Positions 1-9,819 of a stretch of 64,000 bases of DNA are shown here, piece after piece; positions within the stretch are counted from its first letter, which is position 1; each line of letters begins with the position of its first letter. A program made the position numbers and the translations under genes. The notes under the pieces are model-generated. The model saw nothing but the letters and a program-made list of their open reading frames with translations, did no database searches and was not told where the DNA came from. Source of the stretch: Yponomeuta sedellus (Eukaryota; Arthropoda; Insecta; Lepidoptera; Yponomeutidae); the NCBI GenBank assembly GCA_934045075.1, contig OW203730.1, forward strand, positions 10,220,692-10,284,691, in the 5' to 3' direction.

Positions 1-147
1 TAATATAGAGACTGTTTGTGTCACTTGAGTGACAGTTCGTTGGCTCATCGTCTAAATACAGCATAAGAGTATCGTCCCTTTCATTTATTTACAACTTTCT
101 TGTATCTTAACAGATCATTACAGAACTAAAGACAACCTCTCACAAGA

Positions 148-370
148 TTATATTATTTTTATTTTAATGCACTAACCCGTGCTAAGGAACAAATTTAAAA
201 ACCTATTTAGAGGCTAAAAAAATCACCCATGCCGGGATTCGAACCCGCAACCTCTGGCTACCCGTGCCAGCGCTCTACCAATTGAGCCAATGGGCGACTC
301 ACGGCATCAGTGAAATTTCGAACCTCTTTACACTATTCTCTGTATTACGTACAGGCAGCGACATCTGATC
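148..370 (-). mobile_element. tRNA-bearing SINE (family T), 5'-truncated copy
   Basis: On the minus strand this reads, in order, a region ending TCACTGATGCCG, a tRNA-like module and a tail. The module has A box TGGCTCAATTGG and B box GGTTCGAATCC, with acceptor halves GCCCAT and ATGGGT. It is followed by a TAGCCTCTAAATAGG body and a tail with the hairpin GCACGGGTTAGTGC and A-rich DNA. The T-stem has a mismatched pair and the anticodon loop lacks the usual U33, so this is a SINE head and not a working tRNA gene. Confidence 0.75.
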
Positions 371-538
371 TCGAGAACAAAGCGCTTCGTATAACTATGA
401 CAGAACTTCACGTGCAGGTTAGTTCGTTTAATCATAAATTATCTTTCATTCATCCATCAAAACACACTAAATACGCAAAAGGAGTTGGATTGGTCTGAAT
501 TAGGCTTTAGTTGCAGTCTAATTTAGACGTAGAATAAA

Positions 539-700
539 CTACCTACTTATTGGTAAAATGTCTTCTTCTTGTAAAACAAAGAACTGGTACTCTGTTGAAA
601 CCACTGTCGCAGTTTGTGTAGCTATATCTTTGTGCTCCCAGGTCATCTTCTTACTGCCATATTTCCTTGTAAGATAAGTCGAAGGAGACAGCACTTGTTG
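539..700 (-). other. Open stretch left of the last ACE-like exon, identity unclear
   Basis: On the minus strand this stretch is open and contains a segment MTWEHKDIATQTATVVSTEY. It lies where the next ACE exon (NMWAQxW...) might be expected, and a possible acceptor ends in TTACAAG, but the frame that would follow exon 1273-1366 hits a stop. Its right part runs into a LINE/SINE tail (CCACTGCTGGACATAG, about 769-787). I would not call it an exon. Confidence 0.15.
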
Positions 701-887
701 GTCATGCGTATATGCCGAAAATACCCCAGCTTCAACAAAATGTATTTTTCTTCTTAAGGCTGTACTATGTAGTCCACTGCTGGACATAGGACATAAATGT
801 CTACTTGATGCAAACTATATAACTCGCGAAATGTGTCCTATTCTCAAAATAACCTACGGAAAGATACTTTTTAGAACAACTTTTTTG

Positions 888-1005
888 AACATAGATAGAT
901 AGAATATTCTTTATTGCATGTACCAGGAATTACATAATAGGCCTAAAAAATAGCAGTACAGTACAAGTGGCGGCCTTATTACCAAAAGTAATTTCTTTCA
1001 GACGA
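888..1005 (-). mobile_element. LINE 3' end with TCTA tail (family A)
   Basis: Read on the minus strand, this is a 3' untranslated end: a glutamine-to-proline-like run of bases ending in a GGCCGCC block, then an AATAAA-like signal and a (TCTA)n tail (seen on + as TAGATAGATAGA then TTTATTG). The same block recurs at about 4425-4530, 13855-13900, 14690-14750, 15044-15130, 22965-23045, 24832-24900, 25385-25460, 35717-35860 and 59140-59190, nearly always in this orientation. No ORF is attached to any copy. Confidence 0.55.
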
Positions 1006-1272
1006 CCATGATGAAAAAAAAACGGAAACTGATGGACGGGTAGTCAGCGCAACTAAACAATATGTGAAAAGATATTTTATAGTTGATACACATATATAAA
1101 CGGTACATAAATATGAAATTGATACACATACAATAACGCTACATAAATATGAAATAAATAAAAACATAAAAAAACATGTGCCATGAACGAAAAAAATATA
1201 ACTTATGTGCATTGATACTAGGCTCTAAATGAGGACCTGTTTTTGATATCGGTTAAATACGAAAGAACTCAC

Positions 1273-1366
1273 TCAACATATGGACTGGGATTGGCTTCCC
1301 GACCGCATCCTCGCCAAGCAGTCGCAGGGACACGTACTTGTGCAGCTTCAGGTACAGCGGCTTTAT
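1273..1366 (-). CDS. ACE-like gene, coding exon 5 (diagnostic IKPLYLKLHKYV)
   Basis: The exon is 94 bases between a GCAAACAG acceptor and a TTGA/GTGAGT donor. It enters in phase 0 (fits the exon at 3103) and leaves in phase 1. The peptide IKPLYLKLHKYVSLRLLGED followed by AVGKPIPVHML is the best family evidence in the window. ACE proteins have (I/L)xPLYxxLHxYVRxxLxxxYG...GPIPxHLLGNMW here. The copy is a few residues shorter than usual between the LHKYV helix and PIPVHM. The next expected exon (NMW, then the catalytic HExxH) is not clearly visible to the left and probably lies outside the window. Confidence 0.75.
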
Positions 1367-2305
1367 CTGTTTGCGAAAAGAAGGGGTTCATCCAAGTTTC
1401 ATCGTCAACTTCCATCTACATCTCATATGACTTGCGCAAAGATAGTCACAGTGAAGTTTTTTTCCCGCTGCCTTTTGCTCCACTACACTACGGCCGAAGG
1501 CAGCGGCTTACATTTTACATGGAATAAGTTGTTTCATATCATTTCATAGTTATACATTAAACATACACGGCAGCGTTGCAGTTGCCGTGGTCACGGGTAG
1601 ACTGAAGTAGCAAGTATAGTGAATTTTTGTAATGAGGGTAGGTGGCCTCCCTTAAGTCATTTCTGTCAACGTTGGGAATTCATATCGTTGGGAACGTTGG
1701 GAATATATATCAAGTAACATTTAAAAGATCAGCAAAAAAATGTTTTTGATTAACACCAAGAATTAATTTATTAATCGAATCATTATTTATATTTTAATCT
1801 GGATCTTTGTAAAGAGAATTAAATATATTATTATTAATCTTTTATATTATTATAATATATTAATATTAAATATATTAAAAATGGGCCACGTCCCATAAAA
1901 CTACAATTTGTAGCTCATTTCATAGCCGAGTTTTTCTAATACATAACTAACTAACGAAACAAAACTAATCCAAATGATTCTGCAATTTTTAGATTCGTAT
2001 TGTCTTGGTTAACCACAAATTGTACTTTTATGAAATATGCACCTAGTGGTCGGCATAAACTATACTCGGCATAAAAATTTATGGCTGCGCTTTGTGGATC
2101 CTATTTACAAATAGGTGTTATTATTTCTACAGAAAAAAGACAATAGTCCGTATTTTTTACATTCTAAAGCGAAAAAAAATATTATATGGATTGATATATT
2201 ATCATAAGTTAATATTTAAGAACGTAGGTCGAGCAAACAAATTGATAGACAGAGATTGATAGATAGAGTCATTTTAGTAAATTTTTGCTTACGGTTTGCT
2301 TACAT

Positions 2306-2483
2306 TACACTATTTTTATTTTCAATGCACTAACCCGTGCTAAGGAACAAATTTAAAAACCTATTTAGAGGCTAAAAATTTCACCCATGCCGGGATTCGA
2401 ACCCGCTGGTACGGATAGCCAGAGGTTGCGGGTTCGAATCCCGGCATGGGTGAAATTTTTAGCCTCTAAATAGGTTTTTTTTA
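2306..2483. mobile_element. Fold-back tRNA-SINE (family T hairpin), locus 1
   Basis: The insertion is flanked by a perfect 13-bp target duplication, GGTTTGCTTACAT at 2293-2305 and 2484-2496. The left arm is the reversed SINE tail and body with the 3' half of the tRNA module. The sequence then turns at the anticodon stem (TGGTACGGATAGCCA) and the right arm repeats the half tRNA and body in the other direction, ending in AGGTTTTTTTTA. The left arm lacks the AACCTC that locus 2 still has, so the two loci are not simple duplicates. Confidence 0.8.
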
Positions 2484-3102
2484 GGTTTGCTTACATGTAA
2501 ACAGAATCTGATAGACATGAAAAATAGTGTCTAGATGTGTGGTATTGGTTCAACATAGCCCACTATAGGTACTAACCACAAGCTAGTTTAGTAACATAGT
2601 GGCTGTAGTGAAGTGACTGAGTGGCCCACGTGTGGGCAAAACATGAAGGTTCCTGCTACATCAGAAATGCTGTATCGCTCGTATATTCTAAAGCTTTAAT
2701 AAAATAGGTACCCGTTTTAAAAAACTTGACGAAAACGGTTTGAAAGATAATAAAGCTACCGAAATTCAAGACATATTTTTTCTTATCACACGACCTAGTT
2801 TTTTTATTTAGAGAATTTTTTACTGAAATGAACAATTTTGTTAACAACATATCTTTACTAAAACCTAAGCAAAAGAAAACAAACATTTATTTAAATGTCC
2901 TTAATTTAATTATCTATCAAACTCTGAAACAATAATAGCCTGCTACTTACTCTTTTACAATCACTAAACTGGTAAGATTGTGTGAGGGAGATAGCATGAG
3001 AGACGTCGCAGCACCCTTAATAAATAAGTAGTTTTATTTCCAGAACAAGTGAAATAGAATATAGTTAATAAAGTTAAAGATGTAATTAGATAAATTACAA
3101 AC

Positions 3103-3185
3103 CTGACCCCACAGCTCCCGCGCTTTCAGCAGACCACCTTCGTATTCGCCGAGCGAGTCCCAATACTCTTCGGCCGTTGTATAGT
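3103..3185 (-). CDS. ACE-like gene, coding exon 4 as found
   Basis: A GC-richer island of 83 bases is bounded by a GTCCGCAG acceptor and a CAG/GTTTGT donor. It begins with two leftover bases and ends in phase 0. The translation YTTAEEYWDSLGEYEGGLL then KARELWGQ matches the ACE segment with the pattern (D/G)YxxAxxYWxxx...L...LWxx that precedes the I-x-P-L-Y helix. Its phase is formally compatible with the exon at 7490. However, about 70 residues normally present in ACE (the first disulfide loop and a W-rich helix) are not accounted for between the two, so an exon was probably missed or lost. Confidence 0.65.
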
Positions 3186-3534
3186 CTGCGGACAAACGGA
3201 AGACTTGCGATGACTAAAAGTGAAACGTGTGCACGTTTAAAATTAAGAAAATGCGAAATTAACTTTTAAGTATCTTGTACTCTTTAGCCCTGACATAGTC
3301 CCTATTTTAAAAATTAGAAATAATGTAGAAAAAACCACCAAAGAAGTAAAAAACTTCAAAAAGGTTTATTGGCCGGTCGGAAACAACAAGGTTCATGCAG
3401 AAATAATGTTGAGTTTGAATAATAATGAGCGACGACATAAGCAAAGCGGTGGGCAGTTACTGGAAGGGAAGACCCGAAGATCAGTGTCCAGCAGTGGACT
3501 AGGCTGAATAGATGATGATGAATATCATAATACT

Positions 3535-3850
3535 AGGAGACGGTGGACAGATCGACCGACATCTACCGAAGTGTTCTGAGGTGGCCCATGACAGACGTAT
3601 GACTTGACTTATCTACAACCCACATGCTGAAATGATTTAAGTAGGCTGTGAATGGCAAGATCGGGTTCAGTACCATATCTTGGGAGAGGCCTATAGACTA
3701 ATACCAGCTGATTATTATGTTGATTAATACAATTATACTAGGAGATGGCGGAGAGGTGATCTCGACCAACATCTGCCGGAATGCTCTGCGGTGGCCCAGG
3801 GCAGAAAACTCGACGATTTGGGGGAGGCTTTTCCCTAGCAGTGGGACACA
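3535..3850 (+). pseudogene. Decayed LINE ORF2 C-terminus
   Basis: Two overlapping-looking segments (about 3535-3620 and 3735-3850) carry the remnant of a non-LTR retrotransposon end: RRW then a DL-rich block and LGEAF followed by the ACTGCTAGG-like 'cagcagtggga' type tail seen in many lepidopteran LINEs. The frame is broken by stops. A related SINE/LINE tail (CCAGCAGTGGACTAGGC) precedes it at 3489. Confidence 0.45.
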
Positions 3851-3884
3851 AACATAGATTATACATTAAATAAAATGTTCCATT

Positions 3885-4016
3885 ATTATACTATTTTTAT
3901 TTTTAATGCACTAACCCGTGCTAAGGACAATTTTAAAAACCTTTTTAGGTTAACCAGACTGTAGAGGTTTATCAACATAATGGAACATTATGTTGATAAA
4001 CCTCTACAGTCTGGTT
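3885..4016. repeat. SINE-T tail fragment followed by a 31-bp perfect palindrome
   Basis: The reversed SINE-T tail (AATGCACTAACCCGTGC) and a short body remnant are followed by arms at 3952-3982 and 3986-4016. These are exact reverse complements, 31 bp each, with a 3-base spacer (GAA). The bases around the spacer (ATAATGGAACATT) also occur inverted just left of the SINE tail at 3871-3883. Confidence 0.75.
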
Positions 4017-4654
4017 TCGAAGTCGCATGTAACGTAACCGAGCTTAAGAGTTTGGGAGTAAATGATGAAATTTAATTATTTCCACTCATAAAAATGGATC
4101 ATATGGAGAATTAAGTTTTACTGACACTTTGTGGCCCATATATACGACCACTTAAGACTAATGGGTCTTCTCTCAAAGAGAAAGAGAACTGGAAAGGCAA
4201 CAGTTAGTGAGACCTGAGATTTCTGCAATTAGCATCACAGTTGGGCCATTGTACGTAGCAAGCTACATAGCGCAGCTAAGGTTTTCTCACGAAATTTTTC
4301 TTTACAGTTATAAAATAAAAAAGCTTCTACTACTATAAGGTGACCGTTGAAACATACATTCCAAATGTGTTTCTTGTAATCAATTGAAATACAAAATAAA
4401 CTTAAAATATCAAATTAAATGGAAAATTAGATAGATAGATAGAATATTTTTTATTTTACACAGAAATTATATAAAAAATACAGTACAATTGGTGGCCTTA
4501 TTACAAAAAGCAATTTCTTCCAGGCAACCATAGAATTAAGTGATCTTTAAGCTCATTGAACATTTTAAATAATAATTAGTCATTACAATATATCTATTCA
4601 GTATAATTCATATAATTGATTTCATTTAAAATAATTTTCATTTAATCATTAAAA

Positions 4655-4820
4655 TAGCGCCGCTAAGGTTTTCTCACGAAATTTTCCTTTACAGTTAAAG
4701 AGTGGAATTGCTACTCTACCACTTCACAAAAGAATATAACTTAGAAAACAAAGTCATTGGGTGCATGTCGAGATTCAAACCCACGACCTCCCGATTGGGA
4801 AGCCGGCGTTCTACCGCTCG
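4655..4820 (-). mobile_element. tRNA-derived SINE, Bm1-like head (family B)
   Basis: On the minus strand a tRNA-like head (B box in the CGTGGGTTTGAATC context at 4777) leads into the family block 'AACTTAGAAAACAAAGTCATTGGG ... CCTTTACAGTTA' shared, with variations, by copies near 6570-6720, 9085-9305, 14345-14450, 21410-21570, 23515-23690, 26575-26830, 39740-39930 and 54400-54550. Copies that keep the 3' end carry GAGAGAAGGCCTGTGCCC then CAGTGGGACGT, as in the Bombyx Bm1 SINE. A second short piece is at 4255-4320. Confidence 0.55.
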
Positions 4821-4919
4821 TCAACATAGAGTCCCTGGAAGTAGATCAATGTGATCAAAATATTATCGACTGTAGGGAGTGAGGTGGAGATGATGGAAAT
4901 ACTTGCGTTCGTATTATAA

Positions 4920-5105
4920 CTGTACTTTGACGACCTCTGTGGCGCAGCGGTAGCGCATTTGCTTACCATGCGAGAGGTCCCCAGAAAAAAAACCCCAGGT
5001 CTTGGATGTTTACATGTTTGTGATGTCATTGTTTCTGGTTCCCATGACACAGGGTATCCTAGTGTGGGGCCAGAAGCAATGTATGTGCCTGTATTTAAAT
5101 GTTGT
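4920..5105 (+). mobile_element. tRNA-derived SINE (family H), copy 1
   Basis: The head GTGGCGCAGCGGTAGCGC is a tRNA A-box region. It is followed by a gap-like run of A and then by the block CCAGGTCTTGGATGTTTACA...GGGGCCAGAAGCAATG...GTGCCTGTAT. The same block is at 45155-45290 (+) and 62298-62490 (-), the last with the full tRNA head including a GGTTCGAACC B box. Confidence 0.6.
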
Positions 5106-5189
5106 CTATGTTATCCTTTAACTTAAGGACTTGACCTAAATATACTGCAATTACATTTCATAGCAATAGGCAAGTATACACTGAACTTT

Positions 5190-5446
5190 GTACATACATA
5201 CATACATACATACATACATACATACATACATACATACATACATACATACATACATACATACATACATACATACATACATACATACATACATACATACATA
5301 CATACATACATACATACATACATACATACATACATACATACATACATACATACATACATACATACATACATACATACATACATACATACATACATACATA
5401 CATACATACATACATACATACATACATACATACATACATACATACC
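5190..5446. repeat. (CATA)n microsatellite, about 255 bp
   Basis: An almost uninterrupted array of CATA units. It ends in CCTCCTCACG, which resembles the CCTCACGCC start of the repeat that follows the other CATA array at 47575. The long MYVC and YIHT readings in all frames are repeat translation, not proteins. Confidence 0.95.
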
Positions 5447-5762
5447 TCCTCACGTACGAACTTTGTATTTTTGTGCAATAAATTATTGTGATGCTTAGAA
5501 GTGGTAAGAATCACAAAGACTTTTCTCCAGTAGTCGCCGAGGGCGGAAATGTGAAAACAGAGAAGTTAGTCGAAGTTCTCTTTACTTTATCAAACAAATA
5601 TACTGAAGTTCTGTGAATCACATAATGGAGCAAGATTTCAGACGTTTCAACGTGTTCATTGTGGAATATGAATATGGATGCTGTTTGTAGTAGATAGAGA
5701 ACACTTTATAACACACAAACAAATTAAAACACTAACATCGTCTACTATACTTATTATATAGA

Positions 5763-5821
5763 TTTTTCCCTAAGGAAACCCTAGCGAAGCGCTCATGTTT
5801 TTCCCTAAGGAAACCCTAGCA
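5763..5821. repeat. 37-bp tandem duplication
   Basis: The block TTTTTCCCTAAGGAAACCCT followed by AGC occurs twice with a 37-base period. Confidence 0.7.
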
Positions 5822-5832
5822 GTCTACTGAAA

Positions 5833-6156
5833 ACGAGTGATTGGAATCAATCACTGATGTTAAGCATCAACAGGTGCGGTCAGGTGCTGGATGGCTGGTC
5901 ATCCCTTGACTACCTCTTCCGTGCTTCACAAGGCATGATAAGCCCTTGGTGCTGGCTGCCATGTAATTGCAGTCGTTAAGCCATGTCAGAGCCTTATGGG
6001 CGGCTTGATAACTTCTAATAGTAAGGCCCGCCACTGTCTTACAAACCTCCACCAACCCGGTCTTGGTCCGCGTAGTGGAATATGGCCTAACCTTTCTGTG
6101 ATGCGGGAAGAGACCCGTACCACAGCAGTGGGCACAATCAAAGAGTTGATACCAAG
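5833..6156 (+). mobile_element. 5S-rRNA-derived SINE (family S), copy 1
   Basis: Starts inside the 5S-like head (TGATTGGAATCAATCACTGA, GTTAAGCATCAACAGGTGCG) and runs through the family middle (CGTTAAGCCATGTCAGA, GGCGGCTTGATAACTTCT) to the 3' end (GAAGAGACCCGTACC, CAGCAGTGGGCAC, GTTGATACC). It lacks the first 20 or so bases of the family. Confidence 0.75.
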
Positions 6157-6569
6157 TAGATTTTTTCCTGTTACTCTTATAATATTATGAATCCCACGCT
6201 AGCCGATTAGCTGGTGCAGCTAGTACTGTAATAGTTTAATCTTCTACTTTATTGCTTACAAATGGAAAGATAGATACAAAGCTCTTTATTGGACTCCTGT
6301 AATTTACAGAGACAAGGTAAATAATCTAACCGAAAAAATGGTAAGATCTGATGATAATAGGCACCTCGGCACAATCAGGAAACGCTTTCTCCCAAAAAAA
6401 CATCCTACTTTAGCAGGTTATCATATTACAGAGCATCTTACGATGACAAAGTATTCTCTGAATGGGGTTTGTTCTGTTAGTAATGATAGTAGTTTATGAC
6501 ACTTTATCAGGTGGTGATTAGATAATTTCGTTATTTAAGCAAAATTAGGCATAATCACTACGCGTGGCC

Positions 6570-6765
6570 ACCACGGATCGGCAATTTCAAGCGCTGAGGT
6601 TTGTGACGACCTCAGCCACTCATGTTTTTTCACGATGTTTTCCTTAACAGTCACAGTTAGCCAGTGGTATTGCTACTGTACTTCAGAAATGTACGTAGAT
6701 TACTCCTATATTCTCTTTCGAAGAGAAGGTCTGTCCCTACAGTGGGAAATAGACTGCATTATTAT
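6570..6765 (-). mobile_element. SINE family B, fragment and Bm1-like tail
   Basis: Contains the family B block (GCAATTTCAAGCGCTGAGGT, TCACGATGTTTTCCTTAACA) in reverse, then a short forward tail GAAGAGAAGGTCTGTCCC at 6720. Two fragments in opposite orientations abut here. Confidence 0.5.
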
Positions 6766-6770
6766 TATTT

Positions 6771-6974
6771 ATGCATGATTATTTTTTTCCCAATCGTGCT
6801 TCGAGTGCAAACGCGAGTTTGAGACGCGAAATTTGGCAAAATAAAGCTCTCGAAATGAATGATAATCTCGACGAAATAAGGAAAAACTGTAAAAATACAT
6901 TTACGAAGTTTATGGTAGTGTTTTACAAGGATTCAGCTCCTTCGTTGTCTGCCATTCAAAACTGGTCAAGTTAA
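6771..6974 (+). other. Short unassigned ORF (67 codons)
   Basis: An open frame with a basic and acidic composition (KALEMNDNLDEIRKNCKNTF near the middle) ends in NWSS. It has no recognisable domain, no clear splice sites and no neighbour that explains it. It could be a fragment of a transposon protein or chance. Confidence 0.15.
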
Positions 6975-7099
6975 TTTAAAATTAGTTTGGAATCAGGTTT
7001 AGTAATTGTTTGTGTGAGAGTAAATTTAAATTATTACGCAAACAGGCAATTGAAAAAATGCGAAACTTATGAGCATTTTTATGCAAGTATTGTAGCTAC

Positions 7100-7434
7100 G
7101 TTACGGCTAGAGCCCGAAACGCGGCTACAACTAGTTTTAACCGGTTAGAACTAGATGTAGCCATTGCCTCTGCGTTAAATCTAGTATTGTTTGTAACGCT
7201 AGTTTTATCCAACAGGGATTGGTTGGATCTAGTTATAGCCGGCATGATATTGTCTAAACCTAGTATCAGCCATTATGGTTTGGTTGGACCTCGTTCTAGC
7301 CGGAACGATACCAGCTAAACCTAGTTTTACCCGAACACAATCGCTTATACTAGATTTAACCAAGAGGTAATGGCTACACCTAGGTCTAATCGGCTAAAAC
7401 TAGGAGTAGCTGCGCTTCGGGTTTTAGCCGTAAC
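7100..7434. mobile_element. MITE-like inverted-repeat element with CTAGTTTTA subrepeats
   Basis: The two ends are reverse complements over about 43 bases with some mismatches (GTTACGGCTAGAGCCCGAAA at the left, the complement of AACCCGAAGCGCAGCTACTC at the right). Inside, variants of CTAGTTTTAACCGG, CTAGTTATAGCCGG and CTAGTTTTACCC recur in both orientations. It contains no ORF of note and lies in an intron of the ACE-like gene. Confidence 0.65.
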
Positions 7435-7489
7435 ATATTATATACGGTGCTCAACAGATTGATTTGTTTAAATGTCCCTTTTAACTCAC

Positions 7490-7630
7490 TGTACTCCTTG
7501 GAGGCGTTGCTGACAAGCGGCAATATCTGCTCACGGTAGACATCAATATTGGGAAGCTTCTGCTCCCAAGACAACTTTATCCTTCGGAGCACCTCAGCGT
7601 CCCGTTGCGAGGCGTAGCTTCTGTGAAACT
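7490..7630 (-). CDS. ACE-like gene, coding exon 3 as found
   Basis: The exon is 141 bases between a GCCCGCAG acceptor and an ACA/GTGAGT donor. It enters with two leftover bases and leaves in phase 1. The reading frame gives FHRSYASQRDAEVLRRIKL and then a helix ending VSNASKEY. This aligns by eye with the insect ACE stretch around F-x-W-R-S-Y, L-K-R and the following A-L-P helix. It therefore belongs to the N-terminal lid of the M2 fold, not the catalytic core. A MITE-like inverted-repeat element ends about 55 bases past the donor, in the intron. Confidence 0.65.
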
Positions 7631-8349
7631 CTGCGGGCGAAATGAGTAAGAATTAATTTCTGGCGAAAAACAAAGAACGTCTAGGAAAATAGGTGTTTTC
7701 ATTGGGGTTGATGGAATGGTAAATTTCGTGTTTTTGCTTCTACTTAACACATTACAATATTTATGGACTCCAATATTCCAAGTGTGCGGAGTTTCACTGA
7801 AGATTAACATTATTTTGCTCTTAATGTGGACGGGGGTAATAAGTATATTTGCTTGAATCAATAAAATTAATGATCCATTGATTTTTATTTTTAAAGTTAC
7901 CGACATCTGCGAATTTGTAGTTGCAATACCACATGCTAAAGGTAAAGAAACTGGCCCAGAATCTTTAATTAACTCCTCTAGCTAGATATACATTTTTTTC
8001 TATCCAAGGAACATTCTCAGTCCTGCCCTCAAAATTAACAATGTCAGGACTGTCACAATGCCTTTTCATACTGACTTAATTATAAAATGTAGCTATATGT
8101 GGCGTAAAGTAATTGTTTTGATAGTGAAAAAAGACGATTCTTTAAGACGACTTTTTTAAACTTTAAGTGAAGAATGCGGCAGAATACACTCCCTCCACAT
8201 CATAAACAACTTCGCAAGTTGCATTACCTACCTGACTACATATTACCACATCACAATAATCAATACGAAATCCGTACAGCGGAATCCTAATGATATAGAA
8301 TAATCTTCCTATCGATCTTGTTGTTAGAATTATGAGAAACCAAATGTAT

Positions 8350-8745
8350 CGTTATCGTTCGTTATCAACCCTTGTATGTCCCCACTGCTGGGGCACGGGT
8401 CTCTTCTTGCATCGCAAGACGGTTCGGCCATATTCCACTACACGGACCAAGTCCGGGTTGGTGGAGGATTGTAAGGCCGTGGCGGGCCTTACTGTCAGAA
8501 GTTATCAAGCCGCCCATAAGGCCTCTGACATGGCTTAACGACTGCCATTATATGACAGCCGGCACCAACGGCTTAACGTGCCTTGCGAAGCACGGAATCG
8601 CTCAGAAAAATGCCACTAGCGGTAGTCGCGGGACGCTCACCCATCCCGTACCTGACCGCGCCTGTTTTTGCTTAACCAAGTGATTAATTCCAATCACTCG
8701 GTTCGCCTAGGCCACGAGCGCTTCAACGTGACAACACGAGCGCCT
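8350..8745 (-). mobile_element. 5S-rRNA-derived SINE (family S), full-length copy with target duplication
   Basis: This is the best reference copy. It is flanked by a perfect 12-bp direct repeat AACCAAATGTAT (8338-8349 and 8746-8757). Read on the minus strand it begins in GCGCTCGTG, GAAGCGCTCGTGGCCTAGGC and continues with the 5S-like part: GATTGG, ATCACTTGGTTAAGCAA, GGCGCGGTCAGGTACGGGAT, GGGTGAGCG. It ends in CAGCAGTGGGGACATACAAG GGTTGATAACG. The spacing of the TTAAGCA, GGGCGCGGTTAG and GGATGGGTGACCG blocks is that of the 5S internal promoter. Confidence 0.85.
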
Positions 8746-8814
8746 AACCAAATGTATAAATGCCCTAAAACTATATTATCGGACCAATCGCTATGTGCGT
8801 TTAGAGAAAAACTA

Positions 8815-8890
8815 CTTTTTATAGCCTATAAACGTCCCACTGCACGGCACAAGCCTTCTCTCAGATTAAGAGAGTATAGTCTGTTAGCTT
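8815..8890 (-). mobile_element. Bm1-like SINE 3' end fragment
   Basis: Reverse complement of the block GAGAGAAGGCTTGTGCCGTG, CAGTGGGACGTTTATAGG that ends family B SINEs. The head is absent. Confidence 0.5.
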
Positions 8891-9084
8891 TAAGAATATA
8901 CCTCGCCTACTATCGGATAAAATCAGATAATATATTCGTGTAATAGAAATATCGGAACTAATATGACACTTCATTTCGAAATCAGAACTCGATCATCAGT
9001 ACAAAAAACCGGCGAAAATTGGCGAAAACCGAAGCCTACTCTAGACCCCAAGGTATATTCTCAAAGCTAACAGACTATACCACG

Positions 9085-9305
9085 CATGCGTATTAGCAAT
9101 TTCAAGCGCTGAGGTATTTGAACACCTCAGAAGCTCAGGTTTCTTCACGATGTTTTCCTTCACAGTTAGCAAGTGATATTGCTACTATAACTTCACAAAT
9201 GAACACAACTTAGAAAACAAAGTCCATGCACGCACTGGGAATCGAAACCTAGGCCTCTCGCTTCCAAGTCCATTGTTCCACCCACTGGGCTACCGCCGCA
9301 ATCTA
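9085..9305 (-). mobile_element. SINE family B with tRNA-like head
   Basis: On the minus strand the head GCGGCGGTAGCCCAGTGGGT, GGTTTCGATTCCCAGTGCG is a tRNA-derived promoter (A box and B box). It is followed by the block CTAAGTTGTGTTCATTTGTG, GAAGGAAAACATCGTGAAGA and CCTCAGCGCTTGAAATTGC. Confidence 0.65.
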
Positions 9306-9574
9306 CAGACTACGCAAGCTACTTTACTTAGGTACCCATTTTTTTAAGTTTATGTACACACGGGCACATACCTACACTTTAAAACACAATTGGGACACTA
9401 AAGAAGCTTCCCTGATTAATGAAATAGCGAGTTAATCAATTAAAATATGACTTTTATTCAAAATTGGTAGTACTGCTCAGAGCATTCAAACATTTGACTC
9501 AAACGTAGGCAATTTTACTAAATGCTGGTATTGATATCTCATATCTCGTTTCACATCCCCACTCCAACTCCCCA

Positions 9575-9690
9575 AGGTTTGCTGGAAGAAATCTCTTACA
9601 GAGATAAGCTCGCCTTTGTACATGTATTTTCTTTAATTGTATTTCTTTTTTTGTGTTTTTCGTGTACAATAAAGTATAAACTAAACTAAA
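9575..9690 (+). mobile_element. LINE 3' end (family with CGCCTTTGTACATG)
   Basis: Block AGAAATCTCTTACAGAGATA, GCTCGCCTTTGTACATGT, then AATAAAGTATAAACTAAACT. The same block is at 24000-24115 (+) and, attached to coding remnants, at 51470-51695 (-). AATAAA and a short repeated tail mark a 3' end. Confidence 0.55.
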
Positions 9691-9819
9691 CTGATATCTT
9701 GTAAATATATCTGGCAAAGTATCTGTTACTCTCCCAATCGTAAGTCATGTCATCATAACACGTGTGCAGTGCATAAAGACCTAATCAAACAACTACTGCC
9801 GTAATGTACTAAAATGCTC

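Noticed and set aside
225..300. Functional tRNA gene
   Set aside because: A and B boxes are good, but a T-stem pair is mismatched, the anticodon loop lacks U33, and the module recurs inside SINE copies with a common tail.
1243..1549. Plus-strand frames over the ACE exon
   Set aside because: The minus strand has splice sites and a clear ACE motif; the plus frames are shadows.
5190..5446. Possible CRISPR-like regular array
   Set aside because: A 4-base repeat without spacers in a eukaryotic genome; no cas-like genes.
5123..5514. Long MYVC/YIHT open frames on both strands
   Set aside because: Pure translation of the CATA microsatellite; the same happens at 47519-47946.
8372..8683. 103-codon frame (also at 42690 and 48624)
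   Set aside because: It is the antisense of the 5S-derived SINE, repeated because the SINE is repeated.
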